A model generated the notes under the pieces. The model did no database searches. It was not told the origin of the DNA and saw only the letters and a list, made by a program, of their open reading frames with translations. Below, piece by piece: positions 29,534 through 36,528 of a stretch of 36,528 bases of DNA. How positions within the stretch are numbered: the stretch's first letter is position 1; each line of letters starts with the position of its first letter. The DNA is from Candidatus Roseilinea sp. (GTDB taxonomy: Bacteria > Chloroflexota > Anaerolineae > J036 > Brachytrichaceae), in NCBI GenBank assembly GCA_025055235.1, contig JANWYN010000063.1:1-36528 (forward strand). Reading direction: 5' to 3'. A program made the position numbers and the translations under genes.

Positions 29534-31009
29534 ATGCAGCCTCGTTCGCGCACGCCGTCGCCCGTCATCGCCGCGCTTTTTGCCCTGCTCGCGCTGATCG
29601 GCGCGGCACTCATCGCGGTCACCCTTAATCGCGCCGCGCCTGCCCCTTCGCCAGGTAGCATCATGGTGACCATCTACCCGACGCAGCCGCTGCCGACGGC
29701 CACGCCGATCCCGCTGATCGCTGCGCCTACGGAGGCGCCGACCGTCGAGCCGACGCCCACGCCGCGCGTGACGCAATACGTCGTGCAGCCGAACGATACG
29801 CTGTGGGACATCGCCATCCGTTTCGGCTTCGCCACGCTCGATCCGATCATCGCGGCAAACCCCGGCATCAACCCCGACTTCCTCTCGCTCGGGCAGGTCA
29901 TCAACATCCCCGGCGCGGATTTCGTCCCGCCGCCTCGGCCGCAGCCGACCGCTGTGCCGGCTCAGCCGCAGCCGCCTGCGCCCGGCTACTTCGTGATGGG
30001 GCAGGTGTTGCCCGACGCCGGCGGGTTGCGCTTGCGCGCCGGCCCGAGCTACGAGAGCGACGTCATCACGCGGCTGGGGCCGAACACCGAGCTGAAGATC
30101 CTCGGCCAGGTGGCCGGGCAGAGCTGGTTGAAGGTGATCACCCCCAACGGCACCGAGGGCTATGTGGACGCGCGCTACGTGAGCATCGGCGGCGCGACGG
30201 TGCTGCCGACGTCGCCTGCCCTGGACGCGCCGCCGGTCTCTGCGGTCGCCCCCGGCCCGCTCGAATACCCGTATCTCTCCGACATCTCGCCGCGCGTGTA
30301 TCAGATCTTCCAGCTCGGCCAGGCGCGCGGCAATCGCCCCAACGCCTTCTCGGTGGTCGGCGACAGCAACTCGCAGCACCCGGCCTTCCTCAAGCCGTTC
30401 GATTGGGGCAACTACAACCTGGGCAACTACGCCTACCTGCAGCCCACGGTGGACTTCTTTCGCGGCTCGTTCGCCAACGACAGCCCGGCGGCTGCCGGCG
30501 GCTTCAACACGGCGAAAGTGCTCGATCCCGCGCACGCGCCGGCCTATTGCAACGGCCAGTCGCCGCTCGAGTGCGAATACAACCGCACCCGGCCCAGCGT
30601 CGCGCTCATCCTGCTCGGCACGGGCGACCAGCACAACTGGCAAAACTTCGAGCGCAACTACCGCCGCATCATCGAGATCTCGATCAACATGGGCGTGATC
30701 CCGGTGCTGATCACGAAGGCCGATGACCTGGAGTCGCGCGACAACAACGCGCCCTACGGCTACATCAACAGCAAGATCGCCCAGCTTGCCAGCGAGTACC
30801 AAGTGCCACTGCTGAACCTGCGCCAGGTGGTGCAGCGTTTGCCCAACGGCGGCACCACCGGTGACGGCTTCCACTACAACTACCCCGGCGACAACCGCAG
30901 CGCATGGTTCACGCCGGACTACCTGCAATACGGCTACAACCAGCGCAACCTGACCGCGCTGCAGGTGCTGGACGTGCTGCGCCGCAAGGTGATCCAGCCG
31001 GGGACGTAA
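29534..31009 (+). CDS. Membrane-anchored LysM-SH3b-SGNH protein
   Basis: The 491-residue envelope protein has an N-terminal anchor (residues 11-31, VIAALFALLALIGAALIAVTL) and a Pro/Thr linker. A LysM domain (81-126: QYVVQPNDTLWDIAIRFGF) and an SH3b domain (~152-219: GLRLRAGPSYESDVI) follow, then a second Pro region and an SGNH-like domain (270-491). In the last, block I is GDS (276-278), block III is GTGD (362-365) with G in place of the usual Asn, and D444/H447 in DGFH can complete a triad. LysM and SH3b are typical peptidoglycan-binding modules, so it likely acts on wall-linked glycans or esters. The open frame extends upstream to 29474, but ATG 29534 gives the proper signal anchor. It is a paralogue of the lipoprotein at 28014. 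Confidence 0.88.
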   Translation: MQPRSRTPSPVIAALFALLALIGAALIAVTLNRAAPAPSPGSIMVTIYPTQPLPTATPIPLIAAPTEAPTVEPTPTPRVTQYVVQPNDTLWDIAIRFGFATLDPIIAANPGINPDFLSLGQVINIPGADFVPPPRPQPTAVPAQPQPPAPGYFVMGQVLPDAGGLRLRAGPSYESDVITRLGPNTELKILGQVAGQSWLKVITPNGTEGYVDARYVSIGGATVLPTSPALDAPPVSAVAPGPLEYPYLSDISPRVYQIFQLGQARGNRPNAFSVVGDSNSQHPAFLKPFDWGNYNLGNYAYLQPTVDFFRGSFANDSPAAAGGFNTAKVLDPAHAPAYCNGQSPLECEYNRTRPSVALILLGTGDQHNWQNFERNYRRIIEISINMGVIPVLITKADDLESRDNNAPYGYINSKIAQLASEYQVPLLNLRQVVQRLPNGGTTGDGFHYNYPGDNRSAWFTPDYLQYGYNQRNLTALQVLDVLRRKVIQPGT

Positions 31010-31138
31010 GAGGAGCAGTGCCGGCCGATTCTTACGATTCGCAAACGCAATTGCTCACGATAGGTTGTCAAATCCACCTACCAGAACCGGGGTTACTAGC
31101 CGTCGGGCGAACCAAGCCGATGGCGTCGAAGGGCGTCT

Positions 31139-31206
31139 GACGACTTGACCGACTTGAGATGACTTGACCGACTCGGAACGACTTGACCGACCTGGCTTGA
31201 CCTCTA
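31139..31206. repeat. 9-bp tandem array, TTGACCGAC units
   Basis: Repeats of CGACTTGAC / TTGACCGAC type (for example GACGACTTGACCGACTTGAG, AACGACTTGACCGACCTGGC, TTGACCTCTATTGACCCGAC) belong to the same family as 7291-7370. The array touches the stop codon of the P450 gene. The preceding part of the gap (31010-31138) holds nothing I recognise. Confidence 0.8.
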
Positions 31207-32439
31207 TTGACCCGACACACGCACGCGCAGCGACTTCAGCCCGTGGAAGTGATAGGCGTTGCGATACTCCGGCTGCTCCATCAGCTCCAGGCCGGGGACA
31301 CGCCTGGCCAGCGTGCTCAGCGCGATGTCCAGCTCGAGCCGGGCCAGCGGCGCGCCTATGCAGAAGTGAATGCCGCCGCCGAACGAGACATGCGGATTGT
31401 CGGCGCGCGTGATGTCCAGCGTATTCGGATTTGCGAAGCGCCGCGGGTCGCGGTTGGCGGCGCCCAGCAAGAGCGCAATCGTGTCGCCGAACTTGAAGGC
31501 GTGCCCGTTCCAGCTCAGGTCGTCTAGCACCCAACGCGTGAACAAGTGCAGCGGCGTGTCGAAGCGCATCAACTCTTCGGCGGCAGACCGGCTGAGCGAC
31601 GGATTGGCGACGAGCCTGTCCCATTGGTCGCGGTGCGTCAGCAGCGCGAACACGCCGTTACCGATCACGTTCACGGTGGCTTCGTGCCCCGCATTCAGCA
31701 GTTGCATGCAGCCGGAGATCAGCTCGTGTTCCGTCAGCCGGTTGCCCTGATCCTCGGCCTCGATCAGCCGCGTGATCAGGTCGTCGGTCGGTTTACGCCT
31801 CCGCTCTTGCACCAGTGCGCTCAGGTAGGCGTAGAACTCCTGCGTCGCTTGCACTGCCCTGTGCTCTTGTTCGGCGGTGCGTCCTAATTCATACATCGCG
31901 ACCATCGCGTGCGACCAGTTCAGCAAGGAGTCGCTCATCTCGACCGGCACGCCCAGCATGTTGGCGATGGTGACGACGGGGATCGGTGTGGCGTAGGCCG
32001 GCAGCAAATCCACCTCGCCCTGGGCGAGCATCTCGTCAATCAGCCGGTCGCACAATGCTTGAATCTGGGGACGCAGGCTCTCGATCTGCCGCGCCATGAA
32101 CGCCTTCTGCACCAGGCTGCGCAGCCGCGTGTGATCCGGCGGCTCCATTTGGATCATGGTCGCGTTGTCCACGTCGTAGAACGGCTTCAATGCTTCCGGG
32201 ATGGGCGGCCAGCCCAGCTCCTCGCGCGTGCGCAGGTGCGTGATCTGCCGGCCAAAACGCCGGTCGCGCAGCAAGGCGTTCACGTCGTCCCAGTGCGCGA
32301 AGCACCACAGATCGAAGTCTTCCCAGTAGAACGGCTGCGGCAATTGCCGCAGCGCGTCGTAGTAGGGGTAGGGGTTGTTGTAGAAGTGTGGATCGCGCGG
32401 ATTCAGCCGGATGTTTCGCTCGTGTATCTCCAGGTGCAT
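31204..32439 (-). CDS. Cytochrome P450
   Basis: This 411-residue soluble bacterial P450 (class I-like) is a monooxygenase that needs external ferredoxin partners. Motifs are the heme-binding FGGGIHFCIGAPLARLE with ligand C360, the I-helix AGHEATVN (the oxygen-activation site), the K-helix ExxR in EELMR, and a PPDHTRLRSLVQKAF segment typical of CYP107-like and related families. The reading frame is open upstream to 32889, but ATG 32439 gives the canonical length and has TTGCTG-N16-TATACT in front. No ferredoxin or reductase gene lies in this window, so the redox partner must be elsewhere. The substrate is not predictable. Confidence 0.96.
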   Translation of the reverse strand: MHLEIHERNIRLNPRDPHFYNNPYPYYDALRQLPQPFYWEDFDLWCFAHWDDVNALLRDRRFGRQITHLRTREELGWPPIPEALKPFYDVDNATMIQMEPPDHTRLRSLVQKAFMARQIESLRPQIQALCDRLIDEMLAQGEVDLLPAYATPIPVVTIANMLGVPVEMSDSLLNWSHAMVAMYELGRTAEQEHRAVQATQEFYAYLSALVQERRRKPTDDLITRLIEAEDQGNRLTEHELISGCMQLLNAGHEATVNVIGNGVFALLTHRDQWDRLVANPSLSRSAAEELMRFDTPLHLFTRWVLDDLSWNGHAFKFGDTIALLLGAANRDPRRFANPNTLDITRADNPHVSFGGGIHFCIGAPLARLELDIALSTLARRVPGLELMEQPEYRNAYHFHGLKSLRVRVSGQ

Positions 32440-32449
32440 CACGCTAGCC

Positions 32450-32477
32450 AGTATATGTGAGCAGCGCGCCGCAGCAA
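32450..32477 (-). promoter_or_regulatory. Promoter of the P450 gene
   Basis: On the minus strand TTGCTG (32477-32472), 16 bp and TATACT (32455-32450) lie before the ATG at 32439, with only 10 nt between the -10 and the start. A leaderless or nearly leaderless message is likely. Confidence 0.5.
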
Positions 32478-32616
32478 TACGCGGATCGGCGCTAACGTTT
32501 CGACTATTCGGGTGTAATAGAATCTTAAAAAGCTGTGCCGGGACGCACAGCAATCGTGTTCGACAGACACTTGCCGCACGATTGAGATTCGACGTAAGCG
32601 ATTCGGAGGGTGATCC

Positions 32617-33954
32617 ATGACGATCTTTGACCCGTTGCGCCCGTCGTCGGCGAGGCCGGCGACGAACGGCGCTGAGTCGCCCGCGACGCTGCAGAGCCGG
32701 GCGACCGAAAAGAAAGACAGCGCGTACGCAACTGCGCTTGCCCAGTTCGATCGCGCCGCCCAGATCCTCAACCTCGATCCCGGGCTGGCCGATACGCTGC
32801 GTTCCTGCAAACGTGAGCTTACCGTTAACTTCCCTGTGAAGATGGATAACGGCGAAGTCCGCCGCTTCACCGGCTATCGCGTCCATCACAACACAGCGCG
32901 CGGGCCGACGAAAGGCGGCATCCGCTATGCGCCGACCGTTAACCTGGACGAGGTGCGCGCGCTGGCGATGTGGATGACGTGGAAGTGCGCTGTGGTGAAC
33001 ATCCCGTATGGCGGCGCGAAAGGCGGCGTGGTGTGCAATCCGAAAGAGCTATCGCTGCGCGAGCTGGAGGGATTGACGCGCCGTTACACCACCGAGATCT
33101 CCCCCCTCATCAGCCCGGAGGGCGACATCCCCGCGCCGGACATGGGCACCAACCCGCAGATCATGGCATGGATCATGGACACCTATTCCATGCACCGCGG
33201 CTACTCCGTGCCGGCCATCGTCACCGGCAAGCCGGTCAACATCGGCGGCTCGGCCGGGCGCTTCGAGGCGACCGGGCGGGGCATCATGTTCACCGTGCGC
33301 GAGGCCTATCGCACCTTCGGCTGGGATTTCGATGGCATCAGCGTAGTGGTGCAGGGCTTTGGCAACGTCGGCTCGGTCACGGCGCAGACGGCCCACGAGA
33401 TGGGATGCAAAGTGATCGCTGTGAGCGACGTCCAAGGCGGCATCTACAACCCCAAGGGCATAGATATCCCGCGCCTGCGCCGCTACATGCGTGAGCATCC
33501 GACTGTGCAAGGGTTCGACGGTGCGGATAAGATCACCAACGCCGAATTGCTCGAGTTACCCTGCGATGTGCTGGTGCCAGCGGCGACGGAGAACCAAATC
33601 ACGCGCGCAAACGCCGATAGGATCAGAGCGCGCGTAGTCGCCGAGGGCGCGAACGGCCCAACGACGCCCGAAGCCGATGAGATTCTGATGGCGAACAACG
33701 TGCTCGTCATCCCCGACATCTTGTGCAACGCCGGCGGCGTCGTCGTCAGCTACTTCGAGTGGGTGCAGAGCTTGCAGCAGTTGTTCTGGGAGGAAGATGA
33801 CGTCAATCATCGCCTGGAGCGCATCATGGTGCGCAGCTTCCACGACGTCTACGAGCAGTCCATCCGCATGAACCTAGATCTGCGGACAAGCGCGCTCGTG
33901 TTGGGCATCGGCCGGGTGGCCGAGGCGACGCAGACGCGCGGGTTGTATCCGTAG
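32617..33954 (+). CDS. gdhA: Glu/Leu/Phe/Val dehydrogenase family glutamate dehydrogenase
   Basis: The 445-residue enzyme reversibly converts glutamate to 2-oxoglutarate and ammonia with NAD(P). Visible motifs are [10 protein letters not shown] (substrate Lys at K99), [19 protein letters not shown] (K123 and catalytic K135), PAPDMGTN with the catalytic Asp, and the Rossmann motif [11 protein letters not shown] in the C-terminal domain. Length and layout match hexameric GDHs. About 35 residues of poorly conserved, charged sequence extend the N-terminus. GGAGGG at 32605-32610 gives a normal ribosome binding site, unlike the divergent P450 gene. It appears to be monocistronic. Coenzyme preference is not decided from sequence. 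Confidence 0.95.
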   Translation: MTIFDPLRPSSARPATNGAESPATLQSRATEKKDSAYATALAQFDRAAQILNLDPGLADTLRSCKRELTVNFPVKMDNGEVRRFTGYRVHHNTARGPTKGGIRYAPTVNLDEVRALAMWMTWKCAVVNIPYGGAKGGVVCNPKELSLRELEGLTRRYTTEISPLISPEGDIPAPDMGTNPQIMAWIMDTYSMHRGYSVPAIVTGKPVNIGGSAGRFEATGRGIMFTVREAYRTFGWDFDGISVVVQGFGNVGSVTAQTAHEMGCKVIAVSDVQGGIYNPKGIDIPRLRRYMREHPTVQGFDGADKITNAELLELPCDVLVPAATENQITRANADRIRARVVAEGANGPTTPEADEILMANNVLVIPDILCNAGGVVVSYFEWVQSLQQLFWEEDDVNHRLERIMVRSFHDVYEQSIRMNLDLRTSALVLGIGRVAEATQTRGLYP

Positions 33955-33961
33955 TGCAACG

Positions 33962-34070
33962 GTTGCAACCGCTGCGCTTGCGCCCGAGGGAGCGCCTCGC
34001 TACGCTCGGCAGCCCCAGGCCGGCCAGCCAGCTAGTTGCAACCGCTGCGCTTGCGCCCGAGGGAGCGCCT
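33962..34070. repeat. Perfect 36-bp direct repeat
   Basis: The 36-bp sequence that begins GTTGCAACCGCTGCGCTTGC and ends GAGGGAGCGCCT occurs at 33962-33997 and again, identically, at 34035-34070, separated by 37 bp. It lies between the gdh stop and the infC promoter. It might be a recent local duplication or a dispersed repeat pair. Confidence 0.9.
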
Positions 34071-34117
34071 CTGGCAGCCGGCTGGCGGATTGGCCGGAAC
34101 GCCGGAACGCGGTCGCC

Positions 34118-34146
34118 TTGAACTGCTGAGCGCAACTGGCTATAAT
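34118..34146 (+). promoter_or_regulatory. Sigma-70 promoter of infC-rpmI-rplT
   Basis: TTGAAC (34118-34123), a 17-bp spacer and a perfect TATAAT (34141-34146). A leader of about 50 nt follows and contains CCCGC-TTG-GCGGG (34175-34187), a small hairpin that touches the ribosome binding site GGGGAGGAA at 34186-34194. Confidence 0.8.
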
Positions 34147-34201
34147 CCGAGCTCGTCCGGTTGAAAAGTTCAGTCCCGCTTGGCGGGGGAGGAATGAGAG
34201 T

Positions 34202-35017
34202 ATCGCGCAGCAAAAATCGAATCGAGCGTCGTCGCAGCAGACTTTTCGAATCAACAACCAGATCCGCGCGCCGCAGGTGCGCGTGATCATGCCGGATGGC
34301 ACGAACAAAGGCATCCTGGACACGCGCGACGCGCTGGAACTGGCGCGGAACATGCGCATGGATCTGATCGAGGTCGCGCCGAACGCCGACCCGCCGGTGT
34401 GTCGCATCATAGACTACGGACGCTTCATTTACGAAAAAGAAAAGAAGGAGCGCGCAGCGAGGAAGAGCCAGAAGACGATTGAAGTGAAAGGCGTGCAATT
34501 GCGCCCCAAGACGACCGAACATCATCTGGCATTCAAAATTCGCGCAGCACGGCGCTTCCTGGAAGCGGGCAACAAAGTCAAGCTCAATCTGCGGTTCCGC
34601 GGTCGAGAAGTCGCGAACCAACATGTCGCGCTCAAGCTCATAGACCGGTTCCTGCAGGAGCTTTCGGACATCGGCGTCGTGGAAGTTGCGCCGAATCTCG
34701 AAGGCAAGGCGCTGGTTGCCGTCGTGGCTCCGACGCCGGCGACGCTCGCGGCGGCTCACCTGAAGTCAACGCAACAGCGCATCGAAGCGGAGCGTGCTGC
34801 CGATCGTGCTGCGGGCTACAACGAAGAAGAGGAAGAGATCGAAGAAGTCGAGGACGTCGAGCTGGAGGAAGGAACATCGAGCGAACCCGTGCCCGAGCTG
34901 GTCGCGGCTACACCCGTCAAAGCGCTCACCAAAGAGCAGGAGGCGGAATTGCGCCGGCGACAAAATCGCGAGAAGTTGGCGCAAAAACGGGCCAACGAAC
35001 AGTTTGGGTTACCGTAG
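34202..35017 (+). CDS. infC: Translation initiation factor IF-3, apparent ATC start codon
   Basis: IF-3 binds the 30S subunit, keeps it apart from 50S and checks initiator tRNA-start codon pairing. The full N-terminal domain begins FRINNQIRAPQVRVIMPDG and the C-terminal domain contains LRPKTTEHHLAFKIRAARRF. The only ATG/GTG codons in frame (such as GTG 34277) would cut into this conserved N-terminus. Upstream, ATC at 34202 sits about 9 nt after GGGGAGGAA and gives a sensible 271-residue protein; the ATG at 34194 is out of frame. Non-AUG starts (AUU, AUC) for infC, used for autoregulation by IF-3, are known in other bacteria. The chain also has an unusual ~80-residue C-terminal extension, acidic (EEEEEIEEVEDVELEE) then basic. 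Confidence 0.92.
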   Translation: MAQQKSNRASSQQTFRINNQIRAPQVRVIMPDGTNKGILDTRDALELARNMRMDLIEVAPNADPPVCRIIDYGRFIYEKEKKERAARKSQKTIEVKGVQLRPKTTEHHLAFKIRAARRFLEAGNKVKLNLRFRGREVANQHVALKLIDRFLQELSDIGVVEVAPNLEGKALVAVVAPTPATLAAAHLKSTQQRIEAERAADRAAGYNEEEEEIEEVEDVELEEGTSSEPVPELVAATPVKALTKEQEAELRRRQNREKLAQKRANEQFGLP

Positions 35018-35055
35018 CTTCCATCGCCGGTTTGGCGTTCACAGGCAATGCGATG

Positions 35056-35085
35056 TTTCGCCGCAGTCTTTCGGCTGCGGCGAAA
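35056..35085 (+). promoter_or_regulatory. Stem-loop between infC and rpmI, possible L20-type autoregulatory site
   Basis: TTTCGCCGCAG (35056-35066) pairs perfectly with CTGCGGCGAAA (35075-35085) around the loop TCTTTCGG. It lies 28 nt before the rpmI start in the gap where L20 controls translation of rpmI-rplT in other bacteria. No T-run follows, so it is not a terminator. A role in L20 feedback is inferred. Confidence 0.6.
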
Positions 35086-35113
35086 TTGTGAAGGTGAATT
35101 AGAGGAACACATC

Positions 35114-35323
35114 ATGGGCAAGATCAAGACGCACAAGTCCACGTCCAAGCGATTTAAGGTGACGGGGAGTGGCAAGCTGATGCGCACCCGGCAGGGGAAG
35201 AGCCACTTCCGGCGCAAGAAGCCGGCGCGCGTGAAGGCGCTCTTCGTCGAGATGACCGAGGTAGAAGGCAAAGGCATCCAGAAACGCATTCATAAGCTCG
35301 CCCCGTATCTGAAGAACAAGTAG
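35114..35323 (+). CDS. rpmI: 50S ribosomal protein L35
   Basis: This 69-residue basic protein of the large subunit begins [20 protein letters not shown] and carries the [16 protein letters not shown] region typical of L35. An open frame extends upstream to 35048, but AGAGGA at 35101-35106 and the family N-terminus place the start at 35114. It is followed 31 bp later by rplT, the conserved infC-rpmI-rplT order. The ending (KLAPYLKNK) is typical. Confidence 0.97.
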   Translation: MGKIKTHKSTSKRFKVTGSGKLMRTRQGKSHFRRKKPARVKALFVEMTEVEGKGIQKRIHKLAPYLKNK

Positions 35324-35354
35324 AGCACACCAGAGTAGAAGGAGTAGCAGGGAA

Positions 35355-35702
35355 ATGGCTAGAGTAAAGGGCGGCGTGAAGACACGCCGACGCCACAACC
35401 GCGTGCTCGCCGCGACCAAAGGCCAGTTCGGTGCGCGGCACAAGCACTTTCGCAAGGCCAACGAGGCGCGCTTGCACGCCATGGCCTATGCCACCCGCGA
35501 CCGACGCAGTCGCCGCCGCGAGTTGCGCAGCCTATGGATCACCCGCATCAACGCCGCAGCGCGCTTGAACGGCACGACCTACAGCAAGCTCATCCAGGCT
35601 TTGAAGGCCGCCGACGTCCAGCTCGATCGCAAGATCCTGGCCGACCTGGCGGTGCGCGACGCCGATGCGTTTGCCGCCGTAGTCAAAGCAGTGCAAGCTT
35701 GA
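35355..35702 (+). CDS. rplT: 50S ribosomal protein L20
   Basis: The 115-residue L20 is a large-subunit assembly protein that binds 23S rRNA early and often represses its own operon. The chain starts [20 protein letters not shown] and includes [29 protein letters not shown], broken here only by description, followed by [21 protein letters not shown]. Length is normal. The ribosome binding site is AAGGAG at 35339-35344. A strong terminator starts 29 bp after the stop, closing the operon. Confidence 0.97.
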   Translation: MARVKGGVKTRRRHNRVLAATKGQFGARHKHFRKANEARLHAMAYATRDRRSRRRELRSLWITRINAAARLNGTTYSKLIQALKAADVQLDRKILADLAVRDADAFAAVVKAVQA

Positions 35703-35730
35703 GGTCGCGCTGAGATCACAATGCCGGCAT

Positions 35731-35768
35731 AAAGCCCGGCGCTCCGATCACCGAGCGCCGGGCTTTTT
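35731..35768 (+). terminator. Rho-independent terminator of infC-rpmI-rplT
   Basis: AAAGCCCGGCGCTC (35731-35744) pairs perfectly with GAGCGCCGGGCTTT (35753-35766) around an 8-nt loop and continues into a T-run (TTTTT at 35764-35768). It is the only classical terminator I recognise in the window. Confidence 0.93.
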
Positions 35769-35819
35769 GTTGCAGTTTGCCCTGCCGTCCCCGACTATCG
35801 GGCGGAGGGTAAACACTAC

Positions 35820-36374
35820 ATGCGACCTGCCATCTTCCTCGACCGAGACGGCGTGATCATCGAGAATTGCGAAGCCTACGTTCGATCCTGGGACGACGTC
35901 AGTTTCATCCCTGCCGCGTTGGAGGCGCTGCGCGCGGTGTCACGCTCGGACTGGGCGATCGTCATTGCGACCAACCAGGCCGCGGTAGGCAAGGGGATCA
36001 TCACGCTTGAACTTGCACATCAAATCAACCAGCGCGTCGTGACCGAAGTCGTTCGCTGCGGCGGACGCATTGACGCAGCTTATCTTTGCCCACACCGGCC
36101 GGACGAATGTTGCGATTGTCGCAAGCCCAAGCCCGGCATGCTGCTGCGCGCTGCACACGATCTCGGGCTCGACCTGTCGCGGTCGGTGATGATTGGCGAC
36201 GCGATTACCGATATGGAGGCGGCGCGCGCCGCCGGGGTACGCGGCATATTGGTCATGACCGGCCGCGGCCTGTCGGAGTGGTGCGCTTTTGCCGATACGC
36301 CGTGGTTCGACGTGGCTGACGATCTGGCCTGCGCCGTCGAGCTGCTGGCGCCGATCGAGAGGATCGTCCGATGA
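35820..36374 (+). CDS. gmhB: D-glycero-D-manno-heptose 1,7-bisphosphate 7-phosphatase (HAD-IIIA, GmhB-like)
   Basis: The 184-residue HAD phosphatase removes the 7-phosphate of heptose 1,7-bisphosphate on the way to an ADP- or GDP-heptose. Motif I is FLDRDGVI with nucleophile D8 and acid D10; motif II is ATNQAAVGKG. The zinc-binding loop reads CPHRPDECCDC (C90, H92, C98 or C97, C100), followed by KPKPGML and motif IV GDAITDMEAARAAG. The zinc loop is characteristic of GmhB rather than of histidinol phosphatase alone. GGAGGG at 35804-35809 is the ribosome binding site. It overlaps the next gene (ATGA) and so is translationally coupled to gmhA. In an organism without obvious LPS genes here, the heptose probably goes to surface glycans. 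Confidence 0.92.
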   Translation: MRPAIFLDRDGVIIENCEAYVRSWDDVSFIPAALEALRAVSRSDWAIVIATNQAAVGKGIITLELAHQINQRVVTEVVRCGGRIDAAYLCPHRPDECCDCRKPKPGMLLRAAHDLGLDLSRSVMIGDAITDMEAARAAGVRGILVMTGRGLSEWCAFADTPWFDVADDLACAVELLAPIERIVR

Positions 36375-36528
36375 CCCTGCGCACTTTCGTCAACGACTAC
36401 AAAGCGGCGTTCATCGCTGTGCTGGACGCTATCGCGCCGGAGCAAATCGAAGCTGCGGCGGAGCAGATTCGGCTGGCTTTCGAAGAAGGCAGACAGATCT
36501 TCATCGCCGGCAACGGCGGCAGCGCGGC
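36371..36528 (+). CDS. gmhA: SIS-domain protein, probable phosphoheptose isomerase GmhA (partial, runs off the window)
   Basis: Only the first 52 residues are present. They include a helical start (TLRTFVNDYKAAFIAVLDAI) and the first SIS motif IFIAGNGGSAA. This motif and the position directly after gmhB, with ATGA overlap, fit GmhA, which makes sedoheptulose 7-phosphate into heptose 7-phosphate. The end is cut by the window edge, so other SIS isomerases are not excluded. Confidence 0.82.
   Translation, partial: MTLRTFVNDYKAAFIAVLDAIAPEQIEAAAEQIRLAFEEGRQIFIAGNGGSA

Noticed and set aside
29363-30928. Minus-strand open frame of 521 codons
   Set aside because: It overlaps both the small lipoprotein and the LysM/SH3b/SGNH gene antisense; low-complexity Arg-rich shadow.
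33962-34070. CRISPR array
   Set aside because: Only two repeat copies, no further units and no cas genes in the window.
34194-34196. ATG as start of infC
   Set aside because: It is out of frame with the conserved IF-3 sequence.

Overview
The window is high-GC bacterial chromosome. I infer a Chloroflexota (Anaerolineae-like) organism from protein flavour only: a fused GldF/GldG-type ABC protein with a DUF4340 partner, an LCP protein with SH3b domains, an HTH-STAND-TPR regulator, a Uma2 protein and SGNH/LysM/SH3b surface proteins. There are no rRNA genes and one tRNA, Leu(GAG).

Layout. 1-1060: REP-like palindromic repeats on both sides of a small GIY-YIG nuclease gene. 1060-7116: a Uma2 protein, then an ABC export/gliding-like operon (ATPase, fused permease + GldG, DUF4340). 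7397-9752: a GHMP sugar kinase and an AAA/DUF4143 ATPase, separated by ~110-bp repeat elements. 9991-13332 (minus): Ldh-type dehydrogenase, beta-propeller lactonase and aldose 1-epimerase, a likely sugar or sugar-acid operon. 13392-18545: tRNA-Leu, an LCP cell-wall ligase with two SH3b domains, and a large HTH-STAND-TPR regulator. 18811-26528: a more A/T-rich accessory block holding a lipoprotein, a matrixin-like metalloprotease, a 37-residue secreted micro-peptide followed by a 15-bp perfect hairpin, a small membrane protein, a large membrane/coiled-coil/TPR protein and a second TPR protein. 26827-32439: M42 aminopeptidase, two related SGNH-like surface proteins around a small lipoprotein, and a cytochrome P450. 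32617-36528: glutamate dehydrogenase, the infC-rpmI-rplT operon (infC appears to start at ATC) with promoter and terminator, then gmhB and the start of gmhA.

Three genome-wide habits stand out. First, many genes have a -10 hexamer only 5-10 nt before the start codon and no Shine-Dalgarno, which suggests leaderless transcripts; others (the ABC operon, infC-rpmI-rplT, gdh, most island genes) have clear ribosome binding sites. Second, intergenic gaps are filled with degenerate tandem arrays of 7-bp or 9-bp units. Third, several dispersed palindromic repeat families occur, one of them inserted in frame inside a peptidase gene.

The best candidate for something undescribed is 18811-26528, especially the micro-peptide whose predicted mature product is only six residues. 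Its function is unknown, and the idea that these genes form one system is inference.
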